A DNA stretch of 64,000 nt from Tolypeutes matacus (GCA_026826555.1 JAKSZT010054578.1:529083-593082); one strand, 5' to 3'. Positions 44,451 to 56,708 are shown, counted from the stretch's first letter. A program made the numbers and translations. The notes: generated by a model from the sequence alone, not told the origin.

Positions 44451-45429
44451 AGAGTTTGCAAAAAAGAACCCACCTTTGCAGGAAATAGTAAAGGAAGCCT
44501 TAGAACCTGAAAGGAAAAGACAGGAGAGAGAGGCTTGGAGGAGAGTATAGAAGAAAGAATAGCAGAAAGGATAACCGAAAGAGTAAAAAGAGAGACAAAA
44601 ACAGGACGACATATGAAAACCAAAGAATAAAATGGAGGAAGTAAATAGTGCGTTTACAGTAATATCATTGAATGTGAATGGATTAAACTCCCCAATCAAA
44701 AGATACAGGCTGACAGAATGGATAAAATAACATGAGCCATCCATATGCTGCTTACAAGAAACTCACCTTATATCCAGGGATACAAACCGGCTGAAAGTGA
44801 AAGGTTGAGAAAAGATACTCCACATGAATAGTAACCAGAAAAGAGCAGTGGTAGCTATACTAATATCAGACAAAACAGACTTCACATGGAAAAAAGTGAT
44901 AAGAGATACAGAAAGCTACTATATATTAATAAAAGGGACGATCCTCCAGGAAGATATAACAGTCATAAATATCTACACACCTAACCAAAGTGCCCCAAAA
45001 TACATGAGACAAACTCTCGTAAAACTGAAGGGAGAAATAGACATTTCTACAATAATCGTTGGAGACTTCAACACCCCTCTCACATCATTAGATAGAACAA
45101 CTAGACAGAAGATCAACAAGGAAACAGAGAACTTGAACAATATGATAAACAAGTTAGACCTAACAGACATATAGAGAACACTGCATCCAAACTCAGTGGG
45201 TTACATATTCTTCTCAGGTGCCCATGGACCTTTCTCCAAGATAGACCGCATGTTAGGTCACAATGAAGCTCTCAATAAATATAAAAAGATTGAAATTATA
45301 CAAAGCACCTTCTCAGATCATAGTGGAATGAAACTAGAAATCAATAATAGGCAGGGAAAAAGTAAATTTGGAAATATGTGGAGATTAACAACAAACTCCT
45401 AAATTATCAGTGAGTCAAAGAAGAATTTG

Positions 45430-45620
45430 AGGGAAGCGGCTGTGGCTCAATCGGTGGGGCTCCCGTTTGCCATATGGGAGGCCCCGGGTTCGGTTCCTGG
45501 GGCCTCCTGGTGAGGGCAGGCCCGCCCGCACGGCGTGGTTGGCTGGCCCAGCGAGCACAAGCAGCGGGGGGGGGGGGGATAAATGAATAAATAAATAAAA
45601 TCTTAAAAAAAAAAAAAAAG
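45430..45620 (+). mobile_element. tRNA-derived SINE in L1-C
   Basis: A perfect 12-base duplication, aagaagaatttg, at 45418-45429 and 45621-45632. The young subfamily body is on the plus strand: 'gtggctcaatcggtgg' A-box region, 'gggttcggttcctgggg' B-box region, a G-run and an AAATA-rich tail. Confidence 0.95.
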
Positions 45621-48000
45621 AAGAAGAATTTGCAAGTGAAATCAGTAAATATATTGAGACAAATGAAAATGAGAACACAATGTATCAAAACTTATGGGAT
45701 GCCATGAAGGCAGACTTGAGAGGGAAATTTATAGCCCTAAATGCCTATATTAAAAAACAATAAAGAGCTAAACTCACAGATTTAACTGAACAACTAGAGA
45801 AACTAGGAAAAAAACAGCAAACCAATCCCAAAGCAAGCAGAAGGAAAGAAATAATAAAGATTAGAGCGGAAATAAATGAAAATGAGAACAGTAAAACAAT
45901 AGAGAAAATCAACAAAACCAAAAGCTGGTTCTTTGAGAAGATCAATAAAATTGACAAACCCCTAGTTAGACTAACAAAGAAAAAAAGGGAGAAGATGCAA
46001 ATAAATACAATCAGGAATGAAAGGGGGGAAATTACAAATGACCTCACAGAAATAAAAAGAATCATAAGAGGATGTTATGAGAAACTATATGCCAACAAAC
46101 TGGACAGTCTAGATGAAATGGACAAATTTCTAGAAACACACAACCAACCTACACTGACGCTACAAGAAATACAAGAACTTAACAAACCAATCACAATTAA
46201 GGAGATTGAATCCGTCATCAAAAATCTCCCAGCAAAGAAAAGTCCAAGACCAGATGGCTTCACAGGGGAATTCTACCAAGCATTTCCAAAAGAATGAACA
46301 CCAATCCTGTTTAAACTCTTCCAAAAAATTGAAGAGGAGGGAAAATTACCCAACACATTTTATGAAGCCAACATTTCCCTAATACCAAAGCCAGATAAAG
46401 ATTCCACAAGAAAAGAAAATTACAGACCAATCTCTCTAATGAACATAGATGCAAAAATTCTCAACAAAATACTTGCAAATAGAATCCAACAGCATATCAA
46501 AAGACTTATATATCACGACCAAGTGGGATTTATTCCTGATAGGCAAGGCTGGTTCAACATAAGAAAATCAATGTAATACACTACATTAACATATTGAGGG
46601 AAAAAAACCACATGATCAACTCAAAAGATGCAGAAAAGGCATTTGACAAAATCCAGCATCCTTTTTTTGATAAAAATACTTCAAAAGATAGGAATAAAAG
46701 GAAAATTCCTCAATATGATAAAAGGCATATATGAAAAACCCACAGCCACCATCATACTCAGTGGGGAAAGGTTGAAAGCTTTCCCTCTAAGATCGGGAAC
46801 AAGACAAGGATGCCCACTGTCACCATTGTTATTCAACTTTGTACTAGAAGGTCTAGCTAGGGCATTTAGACAAGACAAAAAAATTAAAGGTATCCAAATA
46901 GGAAAAGAGGAAGTAAAACTCTCACTGTTTGCGGATGACATGATCCTGTACTTAGAAAATCCTGAAGTATCCACACCAAAGCTACTTGAACTAATAAATG
47001 AGTTCAGCAAAGTGGCAGGATACAAAGTCAACACACAAAAAACAGTAATGTTTTTGTACACTAGTACTGAACAACCTGAGGAGGAAATCAGGAGGAAAAT
47101 TCCATTTTCAATAGCAACAAAAAGACTCAAATACCTAGGAGTTAATTTAACCAAAGAAGTAGAGGACCTATATGCAGAAAACTACAAAACAATGCTAAAA
47201 AAAATTTAAAAAGACCTAAACAAATGGAAAGACATTCCGTGTTCATGGATTGGAGGAATAAATATTGTGAAGATGTCAATCTTGCCCAAACTGATTTATA
47301 GATTCAGTGCAATACCAATCAAAATCCCAACAGCTTACTTTACAGAATTAGAGAAGGCAATTACCAAATTCATCTGGAAGGGTAATTGCACCTGAATAGC
47401 CAAAAGCATTCTAAAAAAGAAGAGCAATGTGGGAGGAATTTCACTGCCTGACCTTGAAACATATTACAAAGCTACAGTGGTCAAAACAGCATGTTACTGG
47501 CATAAAGATAGACACATCGATCAGTGGAATAGAATTGAGAACCCAGAAATATACCCTCACCTATACAGTCAAGTGGTTTTTGACAAACCTACCAAGCCCA
47601 CGCTAATGGGAAAAAACAGTCTCTTCAACAAATGGTGTTGGGAGAACTGGATATCTATAACCAAAAGAATGAAAGAGGACCCCTATCTCACCCCCTATAC
47701 AAGAATCAACTCAAAATGGATCAAAGATCTAAATATGAAAGCCAGGACCATAAAACTACTAGAAGAAAATGTAGGGAAACATCTTCAAGACCTTGTAGTA
47801 GGTGGTGGTTTCTTGGACCTCACACCCAAAGCACGTGCAACAAAAGGAAAAATAGATAAATGGGACCTCCTCAAAATTAAACACTTTTGCACCTCACAGG
47901 AATTTGTCAGAAGGGTGAAAAGGCAGCCAACTCAATGGGAAAAAATTTTTGGAAATCACATATCTGATAAGAGTTTAATATCCAGGATATATAAAGAGAT

Positions 48001-48131
48001 GTTACAACTCAACAATAAAAAGATAAAGGACCCAATTAAAAGTGGGCAAAAGATTTGAATAGACATTACAACTCAACAATAAAAAGACAAATGACCCACT
48101 TAAAAAATGGGTGAAAGACTTGAATAGACAT
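48001..48131 (+). repeat. Tandem duplication of ~65 bases in L1-C ORF2
   Basis: The stretch from 'gttacaactcaacaataaaa' to 'tttgaatagaca' (48001-48065) is repeated at once (48066-48130) with several differences. The L1 at 5575-7938 has it only once. Confidence 0.85.
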
Positions 48132-49090
48132 TTCTCCAAAGAAGAAATACAAATGGCAAAAAAAAAAAAAAACACATGAAGAAATGCTCAACATCACTCA
48201 TGGTTAGGGAAATGCAAATCAAAACTCCAATGAGATATCATTTCACACCTATCAGAATGGCCACTATTAAAAAGACAGAGAACTGCAAGTGTTGGAGAGG
48301 ATGTGGAGAGACAGGAACACTTCTTCACTGTTGGTGGGAATGCAGGATGGTACAACCACTATGGAGGACTGTCTGGCAGTTCCTAAAGAAGTTGAATATA
48401 GACTTGCCACGTGACCCTGCAATGCCACTACTAGGTATATACCCAGAAGAACTGAGAGCAGTGACACGAACAGACATCTGCACACCGATGTTCACAGCCA
48501 TATTATTCACCATTGCCAAAAGCTGGAAACAACCCAGGTGTCCATCAACAGACGAATGGATAAACAAACTGTGGTCTATTCCCACGATGGAATATTATGC
48601 AGCTGTAAGAAGAAATGAAGTCATAAAGCATATGGCAACATGGATGAACCTGGAGGACATTATGTTGAGTGAAGCAAACCAGACACAAAAGGACAAATAC
48701 TGTATGAATGCGTTACTATGAACCAAATATATTGTGTAATATACTGTTTGATTAAAAAAAAATTTATATGTATCCATTACATTTAATTGAGAAATGTATA
48801 TATTCATCTGTGTTTACTTTTCAGTTTTTAGTTGTTTATATTTTCAATTACTAAATATACAAAATAAAGTAAACAAAACAAAACAAAACAAAAAAACACA
48901 AAATTCCACTATTTAACCCCACCCCCCAAAAAAAAAAAAAGACTAGGAAGATAAAATTCGGGAGGAGTATGAGCAAATCCTCAATACCAAACTAGCAGAA
49001 CAATATGAATCTTTTGTGAAATTCACACATGATCCGATTATGCGTTGATATGGGACAAGGCCAACAAGCTATGTGTCCTGAAGATTTCTT

Positions 49091-49524
49091 TTTTTCTTTT
49101 TTTAAAGATTTATTTATTTACTTTATGCATTCTAACCCCCCCCCTTCCGCATTTGCTGTTTTTTGTGTCCATTTGCTGGGCAATTCTCTGTGTCTGTTTT
49201 CCTGCCATCTCTTCTCATCCTCCTCCTCCAGTGTTCACCAGGATTCGATCCTGGAGACCTCACATGTAGGAGAGAGGTGTTCTGCCACCTGCGCCACCTC
49301 AGTTCCTGGCGCTTTCGGAGCATCTCTTTTTGTCTCTCCCCTCTTACGTAATCATCCTGCTGCATGGCTTCCGGGGCCTGACGGCTCAGTGGCACACAGA
49401 GCCTGGCAGCCCATGTGCCTTCTATATATTTATATATTTTATTTTACCGGGAGGTCCCGGGGATCAAACCCAGGTCCCTCCATATGGCAGACGGACGCCC
49501 AACCAGTTGAGCCACATCCGCCCC
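49091..49524 (-). mobile_element. Dimeric SINE in the AKIRIN1 pseudogene 3' UTR
   Basis: Duplications cctgaagatttctt (49077-49090) and cctgaagagttctt (49525-49538) frame it. Both tRNA-like units are visible in complement (about 49232-49300 and 49450-49522). Confidence 0.94.
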
Positions 49525-49852
49525 CCTGAAGAGTTCTTGCATATCTGAGAACCAGGTTTGACCTCAAGAGATGGCTGCTGTACACTTTTTGCAACTGGTT
49601 TGATATCACATTTCAGCTCCAACTTTGCATCCTAAGAACACTTAAAACCGTTTCTGCAGGTCCTTTTTATACAACTTGAAAGACCGTGAAACTTTCTGGT
49701 TGCCACAAGCATAACTTTCTTTCCTGCTCATCCAATAAACAGCTGTGCTGTACTGTGATAGATTTTCCAAGAAACCTGGAGCAGCAGTTTAGCAAAATAT
49801 GCCTTTAGTGGCACTCAACAAATGGAGTTTCCCCAAGCACTGTTCTGTAAGA

Positions 49853-49898
49853 AGTGTGTGTATGTGTGTGTGTATGAGAGTGTGTGTATGTGTATTTT
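49853..49898. repeat. (TG)n-like microsatellite
   Basis: 'gtgtgtgtatgtgtgtgtgt' followed by 'gagagtgtgtgtatgtgt' within the pseudogene 3' UTR. Confidence 0.8.
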
Positions 49899-50189
49899 AA
49901 GTTATTTGTATTGTGCAAATTTTTTGATCTTGGGGATTCTGGCTGTGAATTTGATGCATGACAATTATGGTTAAAAACATTTGCTTGGTCTACAGAAGAT
50001 CATTAATGTTTTGTGACCATATAAGTTGTAACAGTGGATTGTTTTATGTGTAGGTATTATTGTTAAATACAGGGACTGTTTTCAGGCACAGAATATGAAT
50101 CATAAGTTAGGATGGACATTAGATGTGATTATGATGACATAGCGAAGGTCTGCAGTCTAGGTCTACAGATGCATGGTAAAGAATTAGAA

Positions 50190-50634
50190 CAGGGGGGCGG
50201 ATGTGGCTCAAATGGTTGGGCGTCCGTCTGCCATATGGAGGGACCTGGGTTCGATCCCCGGGACCTCCCGGTAAAATAAAAAAAATATATAGAAGGCGCA
50301 TGGGCTACCAGGCTCTGTGTGCCGCTGAACTGTCGGGCCCCGGGAGCCATGCAGCAGGATGATGACGTAACAGGGGAGAGACAAGATGGGATGCTCTGAA
50401 AGCTCCAGAAGCCAGGAGCTGAGGTGGCGCAGGCAGCAGAATACCTCTCTCCTACATCGGAGGTCTCCAGGATCAAATCCTGGTGAAGACTGGAGGAGGA
50501 GGAGGATGAGAAGAGATGGCAGGAAACAGACACAGAGAATTGCCCAGCAAATGGACACAAAACAGCAAATGGGGAAGGGGGTGTTTAAAATGGATAAAGT
50601 AAATAAATAAAAAATCTTTAAAAAAAAAAAAAGA
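50190..50634 (+). mobile_element. Dimeric SINE in the AKIRIN1 pseudogene 3' UTR
   Basis: A plus-strand copy of the same type as 32592-33040, with heads at about 50195-50270 and 50418-50490 and a tail 'aaataaataaaaaatcttta'. The target duplication is not clean. Confidence 0.9.
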
Positions 50635-51425
50635 GATGGGCCATTTGACACATGAGTCTGCCTAGCCATGTTAGAAAAATACTTTGGCTCCAAGTCTTAA
50701 ATACCCATGTGGAGTCTGTGCTCACCTCATTCATACAATCAAAGAGTTCCCTGGACACTGAACCTCTCCAGGGAAAAGGTCTCCCCTAGAACAGGAACCA
50801 TGAGGGTTTGTTCCAGAGCCCAGCATAGGTGAGCACGGGGCTGTGCCAGGCCCCCGCACTGCTACTTGGGCAGAATTTGGATCCTTTGGTCAAGTTTCCC
50901 CAAATTCTTTTAAGAAGTGTCCATGTTCAACTGCTTGAGTGTTGTTTTGGCAACCCACTGCCTGAGGTTGCTTACAAGCTGTTCTTCACTTTGTTTCCAA
51001 GGCTGAGGAACAGCAAGTAGCCTCTGTTTTGAGGAGGTGGAAGTTAAGTATACATTTATTTTTTACTGTGACTTGTTCAGGACCACATTTTACAAAATGC
51101 CTTATTTCATTTATTATTGCTTCTGGAAATGAAAGTTCTATTAAAATTGCTTTAGTTTAATATAGATTAGTTTTTTTAATTAGGGCTTATTTTGAAAAAT
51201 TCTGAATTTAATTCAAATGTATGCCAATACCTTCCAAAAGTAAGGTAATATTCACAGTTCTGATCAAATGGCTTAGAGAAATTTCTGGAATATTTACATT
51301 TGAAGATTTCCTTATTAATGAATGTCTTTGACTTAAATCTAACCAAAAACTACAATATTATTCTTTGTACATTTTCATTTATATAGGGTTAACAAGCTTA
51401 GTTGCAAAGAAATAAAATACTTAAG

Positions 51426-51453
51426 CTATAAAAATAAATAAATAAATAAATAA
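51426..51453 (+). repeat. (AAAT)n microsatellite from the retrocopy poly(A) tail
   Basis: 'aaaaataaataaataaataa' follows the pseudogene's AATAAA by ~14 bases and lies just before the right TSD, the place of the original poly(A) tail. Confidence 0.8.
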
Positions 51454-51467
51454 AAGAATCATTGCCA
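51454..51467 (+). repeat. Target-site duplication, right copy (AKIRIN1 retrocopy)
   Basis: aagaatcattgcca, pairing with 43035-43048. Confidence 0.85.
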
Positions 51468-53788
51468 TTCAGAAAAATCCAATTACTTTCTTTGTTTCAC
51501 TTGGATGCTGGTTTCAGAATGACCAGTTTTTCTTTCTGATTCATGAAGACGACTATATTTTGAATTTGAAACATGAGGGGAAAGTAGAACTTGACAGTGT
51601 GTGATGTATGCCTAGGTTTTATCGTATTTCATTTTCTCTATGTGAGTATCTCCTGCTCTGCCATCGCTGTCTTAATATCTCCCTGGCCCTCCCTCTTCTC
51701 TGCCGGGAACTGCTCCTCACCAGGCCAGGCACCCCCAGCACAGCAGGCATTTGTGTCCCCACGGGCTCTGCTCCCCGCGCTCTCTGAGCACCTTTTCTGC
51801 TCCTTCCCAGCCCCCCTGCCCGCTGTGTCGAGGGTACCGCCCTGTTAGCATGGATGTGGCGCAAGGGCAGCAGGGTTCTTGTCTGGCTTGTGGCCATGTC
51901 TCCAGAGCCGTCCTAGCACACCCGTCATATCTGTTGAGTAATGTATTTGTTAATTTGTTAATAATCTAGTTAATTTACCTCCTTTAAGAAACTTTAGTGA
52001 GCAAAATGAGTGATCTGTGTGGTGAGAATGTTTTATGAAATAACAGAAAAGCTGTTGCTTTGGAGAGTGTGTGTACTGGGAGTTGTGCATGCCAAGCCAT
52101 CCTCTGCATTTCCAGGCCCCGTGAGGACTGAGCTGAGAGGTATGTCTTAGGTGGTGGCAAGCAGTGGAAATGGGCCTCTTGAGCGAGAAGAGAGGAAGGG
52201 ACCAGAAGGTTTCCAAGAGTGCAGGCAGCAGTATCATTGAACCTCTAGACAGGGGCGCTGGTGCCATGGGTGCAGCACAGAAGGCTGGTGAGCACAGTGC
52301 AGCCTCCCAGCTCCTCCCTCTCCTCTGGCCACGGCCAAGCCCCCCACTTCAGTGCCCCTCCAAACCACAGCACCATTCAGCCCTGTCCATAGTGGCTGGT
52401 GCCAGCAGAAGGGTAAGATGACTACCTCGCTCACCTTGACTCACACTAAGGTGGCACGTGCATCTGCAGGAGGGGTTCATTCTGCCCTTGGACCCTTCGT
52501 GGGAATTACGCTTTTGGCTGGGTAAACTTGTCAGGCAGCATCTTCAGTGTGTACAGATGGGAAAACCTGGCCTTAAACCTTTATTTTGTGACAGGCTCTC
52601 TGAACTTTATTGACCGCTGCTGTGTCTCTGTCACCTCCATCAGAGATCACCCAATGGGGCCAGTGCTGGGAAGACTTGCAGTAGATTGTCATGAACACTG
52701 GGGACTCAGAGCATTAGTTTAGCTGCTGCCTACAAAAGTGGTTCTTTCTGTGAGAGGTGTCTTCCCCTGCAGGAAAACCCAGGGTCCCTAACGGGCTCTT
52801 AGTACACACTGCCACACTCGGGGGCTGTAGGTCAGGCATGCACAGCCAAGACTTTTTTTTTTTTTTTTTCCAGTTGAATAAAATCATACATTTCTCAATT
52901 AAGACTTCTTTCATGGGCCAGCTTCTGGGTGTGATAAGTGTAACAGCTTGCTTCCCTACGAAGTAAAGCAGGGCATCTTCATGGGACGCAGAGCTGGGCT
53001 TCTCGAGGTGTTTTTCATCCTTGCTCAGTATTGAGAGTTGGCTTTATTAGTAGAAAATTTTTTACAGCAAGTGAAATGTTGAAGGCTGGCCTTTGGAAAC
53101 ACCTTTATCAAGCAGAGTTCCAGCTGGAATCTGAGTCTAGAGCAGCTAGCTGGAGTCCAAAAGAAACTGAAAAAGCAACTGAGGGCCACGACCTCATGGC
53201 CTTCCCTGGAGCCCTAGACACTTGCTATTGGGGTGTCCAACAGCTGGCTTGAGGCGGGAGGCCTCCCTCTGAGACACCTGATTGGTGGGGTGTTGGCCCG
53301 CGTGGGAGGTGAATGCCAGATCTAGCTGCTGAGGAAGGTGCTGGGTCATTGCACGCTCACTGGAGGTGTGCCCAGCCCGCCTTCAGCCTCCTCGCCCCTG
53401 CCAGGCCATGCCGCTCCCTTCTTGCCTTTCTCCAGCCAATCCCCAGGCTTTGCTCCCTCCCCAGACTTCCCATGGCAAGTACATACTGCACTTCTCTCTG
53501 CTCCAGTTCAGGATTTCTCAACTTAAAAAATCAAATCCCCTCGTCGAGAGGCTTATTTATGAAGCCTCATCAATGTTGCCATTTTCTACAGTTTATATTG
53601 TGGAAATAACTGTTTTTTTTACTATGCTACTTTCACACTGGACACCACCTGGCCCTCTCTGAGGACAGGCTTCCTGTGGTCTTGCAGACCCCGCCCCACA
53701 TGGTGCCTCTCAGGTGCCATGAGCACCTTCAAAGTGCTCGCTACAGGCTCGGGCTTTTTCCTGGGGGCCAGGGGCCAAGTATTGGATA
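51468..53788. other. Unique sequence
   Basis: No repeat or gene is recognised apart from a T-run (52853-52869). Sequence at 51640-51850 is GC-rich without clear coding features. Confidence 0.4.
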
Positions 53789-53789
53789 G

Positions 53790-53945
53790 AGCAGAGCTGC
53801 TCAACCACTGAAGTGTTGGCATTTGGGCCAGCTCCGCCGTGTGGTGGGGGCTGTCCTGCTGGTGGTAGGGTGTTGAGCAGCCTCCCTGGCCCCTCCCCTC
53901 TAGAGCCCAGCAACACCTCCCCCGTTGAGAGCTACTCGGATAGGC
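53790..53945 (+). mobile_element. MER5A-like DNA transposon relic (hAT)
   Basis: 'gctgctcaaccactgaagtg', 'ggcatttgggccagc', 'ggtgggggctgtcctgctgg', 'gttgagcagcctccctggcc' and 'cccagcaacacctccc' follow MER5A in order. The ends, gctgctcaac and gttgagagct, are near-inverted repeats as expected for a non-autonomous hAT element. Confidence 0.75.
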
Positions 53946-55275
53946 TGTGTGACGTGGACCCCAAGTCCCTCAGACTAGGGGCACACGGTGGTGCTGGGAG
54001 CAGCTGTAGCCCCGGCAGACTCTGCTTGGGGTGGGCCCTGTGTCCAGCAGTTCCCAGGATGAGTGTCTGTGTGTGGTCACTGCGTGTGCACCGGACACGG
54101 CGCTCTGCCTGGGGAAGGAGCTTTGGAGGCACTTCCCCTCCCAGGCGCTTTCTGGGGCCGGGCTGCTGGTGCTGGAGGAGCACCTGGACACCAAGCCCGA
54201 GGCACACAGCTGGTGCTTACGCTCTGCAGTGCAGATGGCTGCTTTGCAGTGCCATTTTCCATGGCTGATTTTCTGGTGGAATGGTGCCTCCCGCCTCCTC
54301 CCCCCAACAGGCAGCACCAGTAACAGCAGCACACACACTTCCTGGCCTTCACCATGGCCCTCACGGCACCCCCAGTCCTTGCACCTTGCTTGGGTGTCCT
54401 GGGTATCTTCCGTGGACACGTGTTGAATTGGAAGTGGGCAGATTTCACCTGGAAGGATGTTCAGTTTCTTCCTGTTCTGTGCCTGCCCAGGAGCTCAGTG
54501 TCACAGGGCCTCTTGGGTCACTTTGCGTGCTCTATAGACAGCCCCATGCTCCCAGTGCACCTCATGGTTTTGGCCTGCCACAGTGCCTGGGGACAGGGCA
54601 GAGGTGTGCCGTGGGCCGCCTCCACCTGATTGGCACTGGACAAGGGGTCAGGCCAAGCCGGTCGCAGGCACAGAGCCACGTTTGCTGAGGGCCGTGTTCC
54701 CGTTTGAGGGTCTCTAATATAGTGGCCACCTTGACGCGAGAGCAGAATGCCTTTAGAAAAAGCACCTCCAAACAGGCCTTGCCTGGCCTACCTACTAAGC
54801 GTCTGTGTTCTTTTGGGGGACTGTGCCCCCTGGAGTGAGGCTCTCTCGTTCAGATTAGTGGTCAGACTAGCAGCCAGCAGCTTGAGCTGAATGTAACTCT
54901 GTGGTATGTGCCGCAGAAGCTGGCCTAGGCATTCTTTGCTGTTTCAAGGTCCTCAGAGGGTGTTTGATATCAGGGCTGCCCATCTCCCAGGTAGCCATTG
55001 GTTGGAGGTGGGTGCCATGGCCAGGTCCTAGGAGGCCCCTTGCTTCCTGTAGCTGAGGGCGCCTGCAGCCCACAGTGCCCCCCTCCTCGGCTGTCACACC
55101 CACTCTTCTGTAAGTGGCTCACAGCACCTCCCTGTCCCTTGCCTGTGCTGTGTGTCGTCCTTGCTGAGATTACTGGCTCAGAAGTATGTTGCTGTACTGT
55201 TTTCCCAGGTCCATGAATCAGCCCATCACATTTTATTTAAAAATGCTGTTTGGCTTGATATTTCACTCTGTAGTT
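53946..55275. other. Unique GC-rich sequence
   Basis: Several overlapping open frames on both strands (up to ~150 codons) reflect high GC rather than a gene. No known domain and no repeat seen. Confidence 0.4.
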
Positions 55276-55288
55276 CACTGTCAGTTTT

Positions 55289-55498
55289 TTTTTTTATTTT
55301 TTATTTTTTATTATTTTTTTTTTTTTTAAGATTTTATCTATTTATTCATTTATCCCCCCCTTGCTGCTTGTGCTCGCTGGGTCAGCCAACCACGCCATGC
55401 GGGCGGGCTTGCCTTCACCAGGAGGCCCCGGGAACCGAACCCTGGGCCTCCCATATGGTAAACGGGAGCCCCACTGATTGAGCCACAGCCGCTTCCCT
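55289..55498 (-). mobile_element. Young tRNA-derived SINE
   Basis: Perfect duplication cactgtcagtttt at 55276-55288 and 55499-55511; body as at 28653-28852. Confidence 0.95.
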
Positions 55499-55511
55499 CA
55501 CTGTCAGTTTT

Positions 55512-56124
55512 GAATTAAAAGCAACACATTTCTTTGAATCTCTGATTGAATTGAAGCTTCTCACCATGGCTGACCACCAGCCTGCCTGCTCCTCTCCTCT
55601 GGAGGGAGAAGCTGGAGCGGGGCTTGCAGGACGACGATGCTTTCAATGGCCCCTCGGTGTCCTCTGCCGTCTTGAGGCACCTAATGCTTGGCAGGAGGCT
55701 GGGTGTACAGGTGCAGTTGGGTGAGGCCTGTGAGTGCATCCATGTCGGTCTGTTTTCACACATTTGGTGGTTCCGGTGAGGTGGGGAGTTGGGGGAGGCA
55801 TGACCAAGCCTGGGGCTCAGAAGCAGGTGGCGCTTCTCCCCTCGGCCTGCCTCCCTGTGGGGCGTGGTGCTGCAGGGCCCAGAGGCGCTGGGTGCGGTGC
55901 CCCACTGCGCATCTGCAGGTCAGCACAGCCCAGCTGCCCCGCAGCCCAGGCCTGAGCATCTGCTCGCTGGGCTGACCCTGGAGGCACAAGGAGAGTTTGG
56001 CCTCTGCTCTTTCCAGGAACCTGACAGAGCGTCTAGTGCTTGGCTGAGCCATTGTCCTTGGTGGCCTAGCTGGCCTGGTTTGTGAGGACAGCCTGCAACG
56101 TGTTGTGCTTCACACTGGCTTGAA
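55512..56124. other. Unique GC-rich sequence
   Basis: No repeat or gene recognised. Confidence 0.4.
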
Positions 56125-56470
56125 CCTGTATTTCAGTTTTTAATTAGAAGTAATTTCAAAGTTATGGAAAAGTTGCAAGAGTATAGAAAATTCTCGTTTA
56201 CCCTTAACCCAGATTCACTAGTTGCTTTAACTTTTTAACCATGTCTCCATGGGCTTTGTATTTATCAAAGGCTGCATAGTTTTCCATTAAGCACCTCTGC
56301 CGAGTCTGGTCACTCCCCTGTTGGGGGCATGTGGGCTGTTTTAAGCTTTTGCTATAAATCCAAACCTGTAGTGGGTTGTTTTATAAACGTGGCATCACAA
56401 TGCTGTTGGATTGTTCTCTTAGGCTCAGTTTCTAGGAGTAAGTTGAAGGAAGGTGACCATATGGCTACTG
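56125..56470. mobile_element. Old L1M-like fragments
   Basis: 'ttatggaaaagttgcaagag' (L1M 3'-UTR wording) is followed by 'aaggctgcatagttttccat' and 'gctcagtttctaggagtaag' (old L1 ORF2-end wording). They are probably two pieces and are strongly diverged. Confidence 0.5.
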
Positions 56471-56708
56471 GGTTTTTACATGCAGGGAATATTTACTATG
56501 ATTTAAGTTTCTCTTTGTACAACTTATTAAACTTATACATCTGTTAAAGATTTTACTGAATATTTAAACACTATAAACACAACTAGAAAATGAAAACTTA
56601 GACATTTTGTTAATCAGAGTCTCTTAAATACTTATTAAAGTTAGTCATATTTGCCTAAATATTTCAATGAGTGATACCATGTAATTGAGTAATACCTTCA
56701 TGTTTTTT

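Larger units (their letters stand above)
44632..48721 (+). pseudogene. L1-C ORF2 remnant: endonuclease, reverse transcriptase, Cys domain
   Basis: ORF2p nicks target DNA and reverse-transcribes L1 RNA. An ATG at 44632 opens the endonuclease with LNVNGLNSP, then a stop after EWIK, then QETHL (about 44751). GDFNTPLTSLD lies near 45060 and SDHSGMKLEI near 45315. RT follows, with the catalytic FADD at 46928-46939. The C-terminal motif C-x3-C-x7-H-x4-C is at 48290-48343. Normal length is about 1275 codons; here it is broken by several frameshifts, stops and a SINE. Confidence 0.9.
43586..48936 (+). mobile_element. LINE-1 (L1-C), nearly complete, inserted in the AKIRIN1 pseudogene
   Basis: Duplications aaaagactatgaa (43573-43585) and aaaagactaggaa (48937-48949) frame it, and the akirin sequence resumes directly afterwards. 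It begins inside ORF1, so the 5' UTR and ORF1 N-terminus are missing. ORF2 runs from 44632 to about 48721, then comes a 3' UTR, an A-rich tail (48860-48902), ~26 extra bases and a second A-run. A SINE at 45430-45620 and a tandem duplication at 48001-48131 disrupt it. Many stops and frameshifts; inactive. Confidence 0.96.
48937..51453 (+). pseudogene. AKIRIN1: AKIRIN1 processed pseudogene, 3' part with 3' UTR
   Basis: After L1-C the akirin C-terminus continues in one frame: [20 protein letters not shown] (about 48950-49009) and FVKFTHD, down to the terminal SYVS (49067-49078) and stop at 49079-49081. SYVS is the conserved akirin C-terminal motif. Two in-frame stops are visible, TAG at 48944 (Tyr codon lost) and TGA at 49046 (Arg codon lost). 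A ~1.5-kb 3' UTR follows, split by SINEs at 49091-49524 and 50190-50634. AATAAA at 51411-51416 is followed ~14 bases later by an (AAAT)n tail and the right TSD. Confidence 0.94.

Noticed and set aside
43586..48936. Potentially active L1
   Set aside because: The 5' UTR and ORF1 N-terminus are missing, ORF2 has an early stop after EWIK, more frameshifts, a SINE and an internal duplication.
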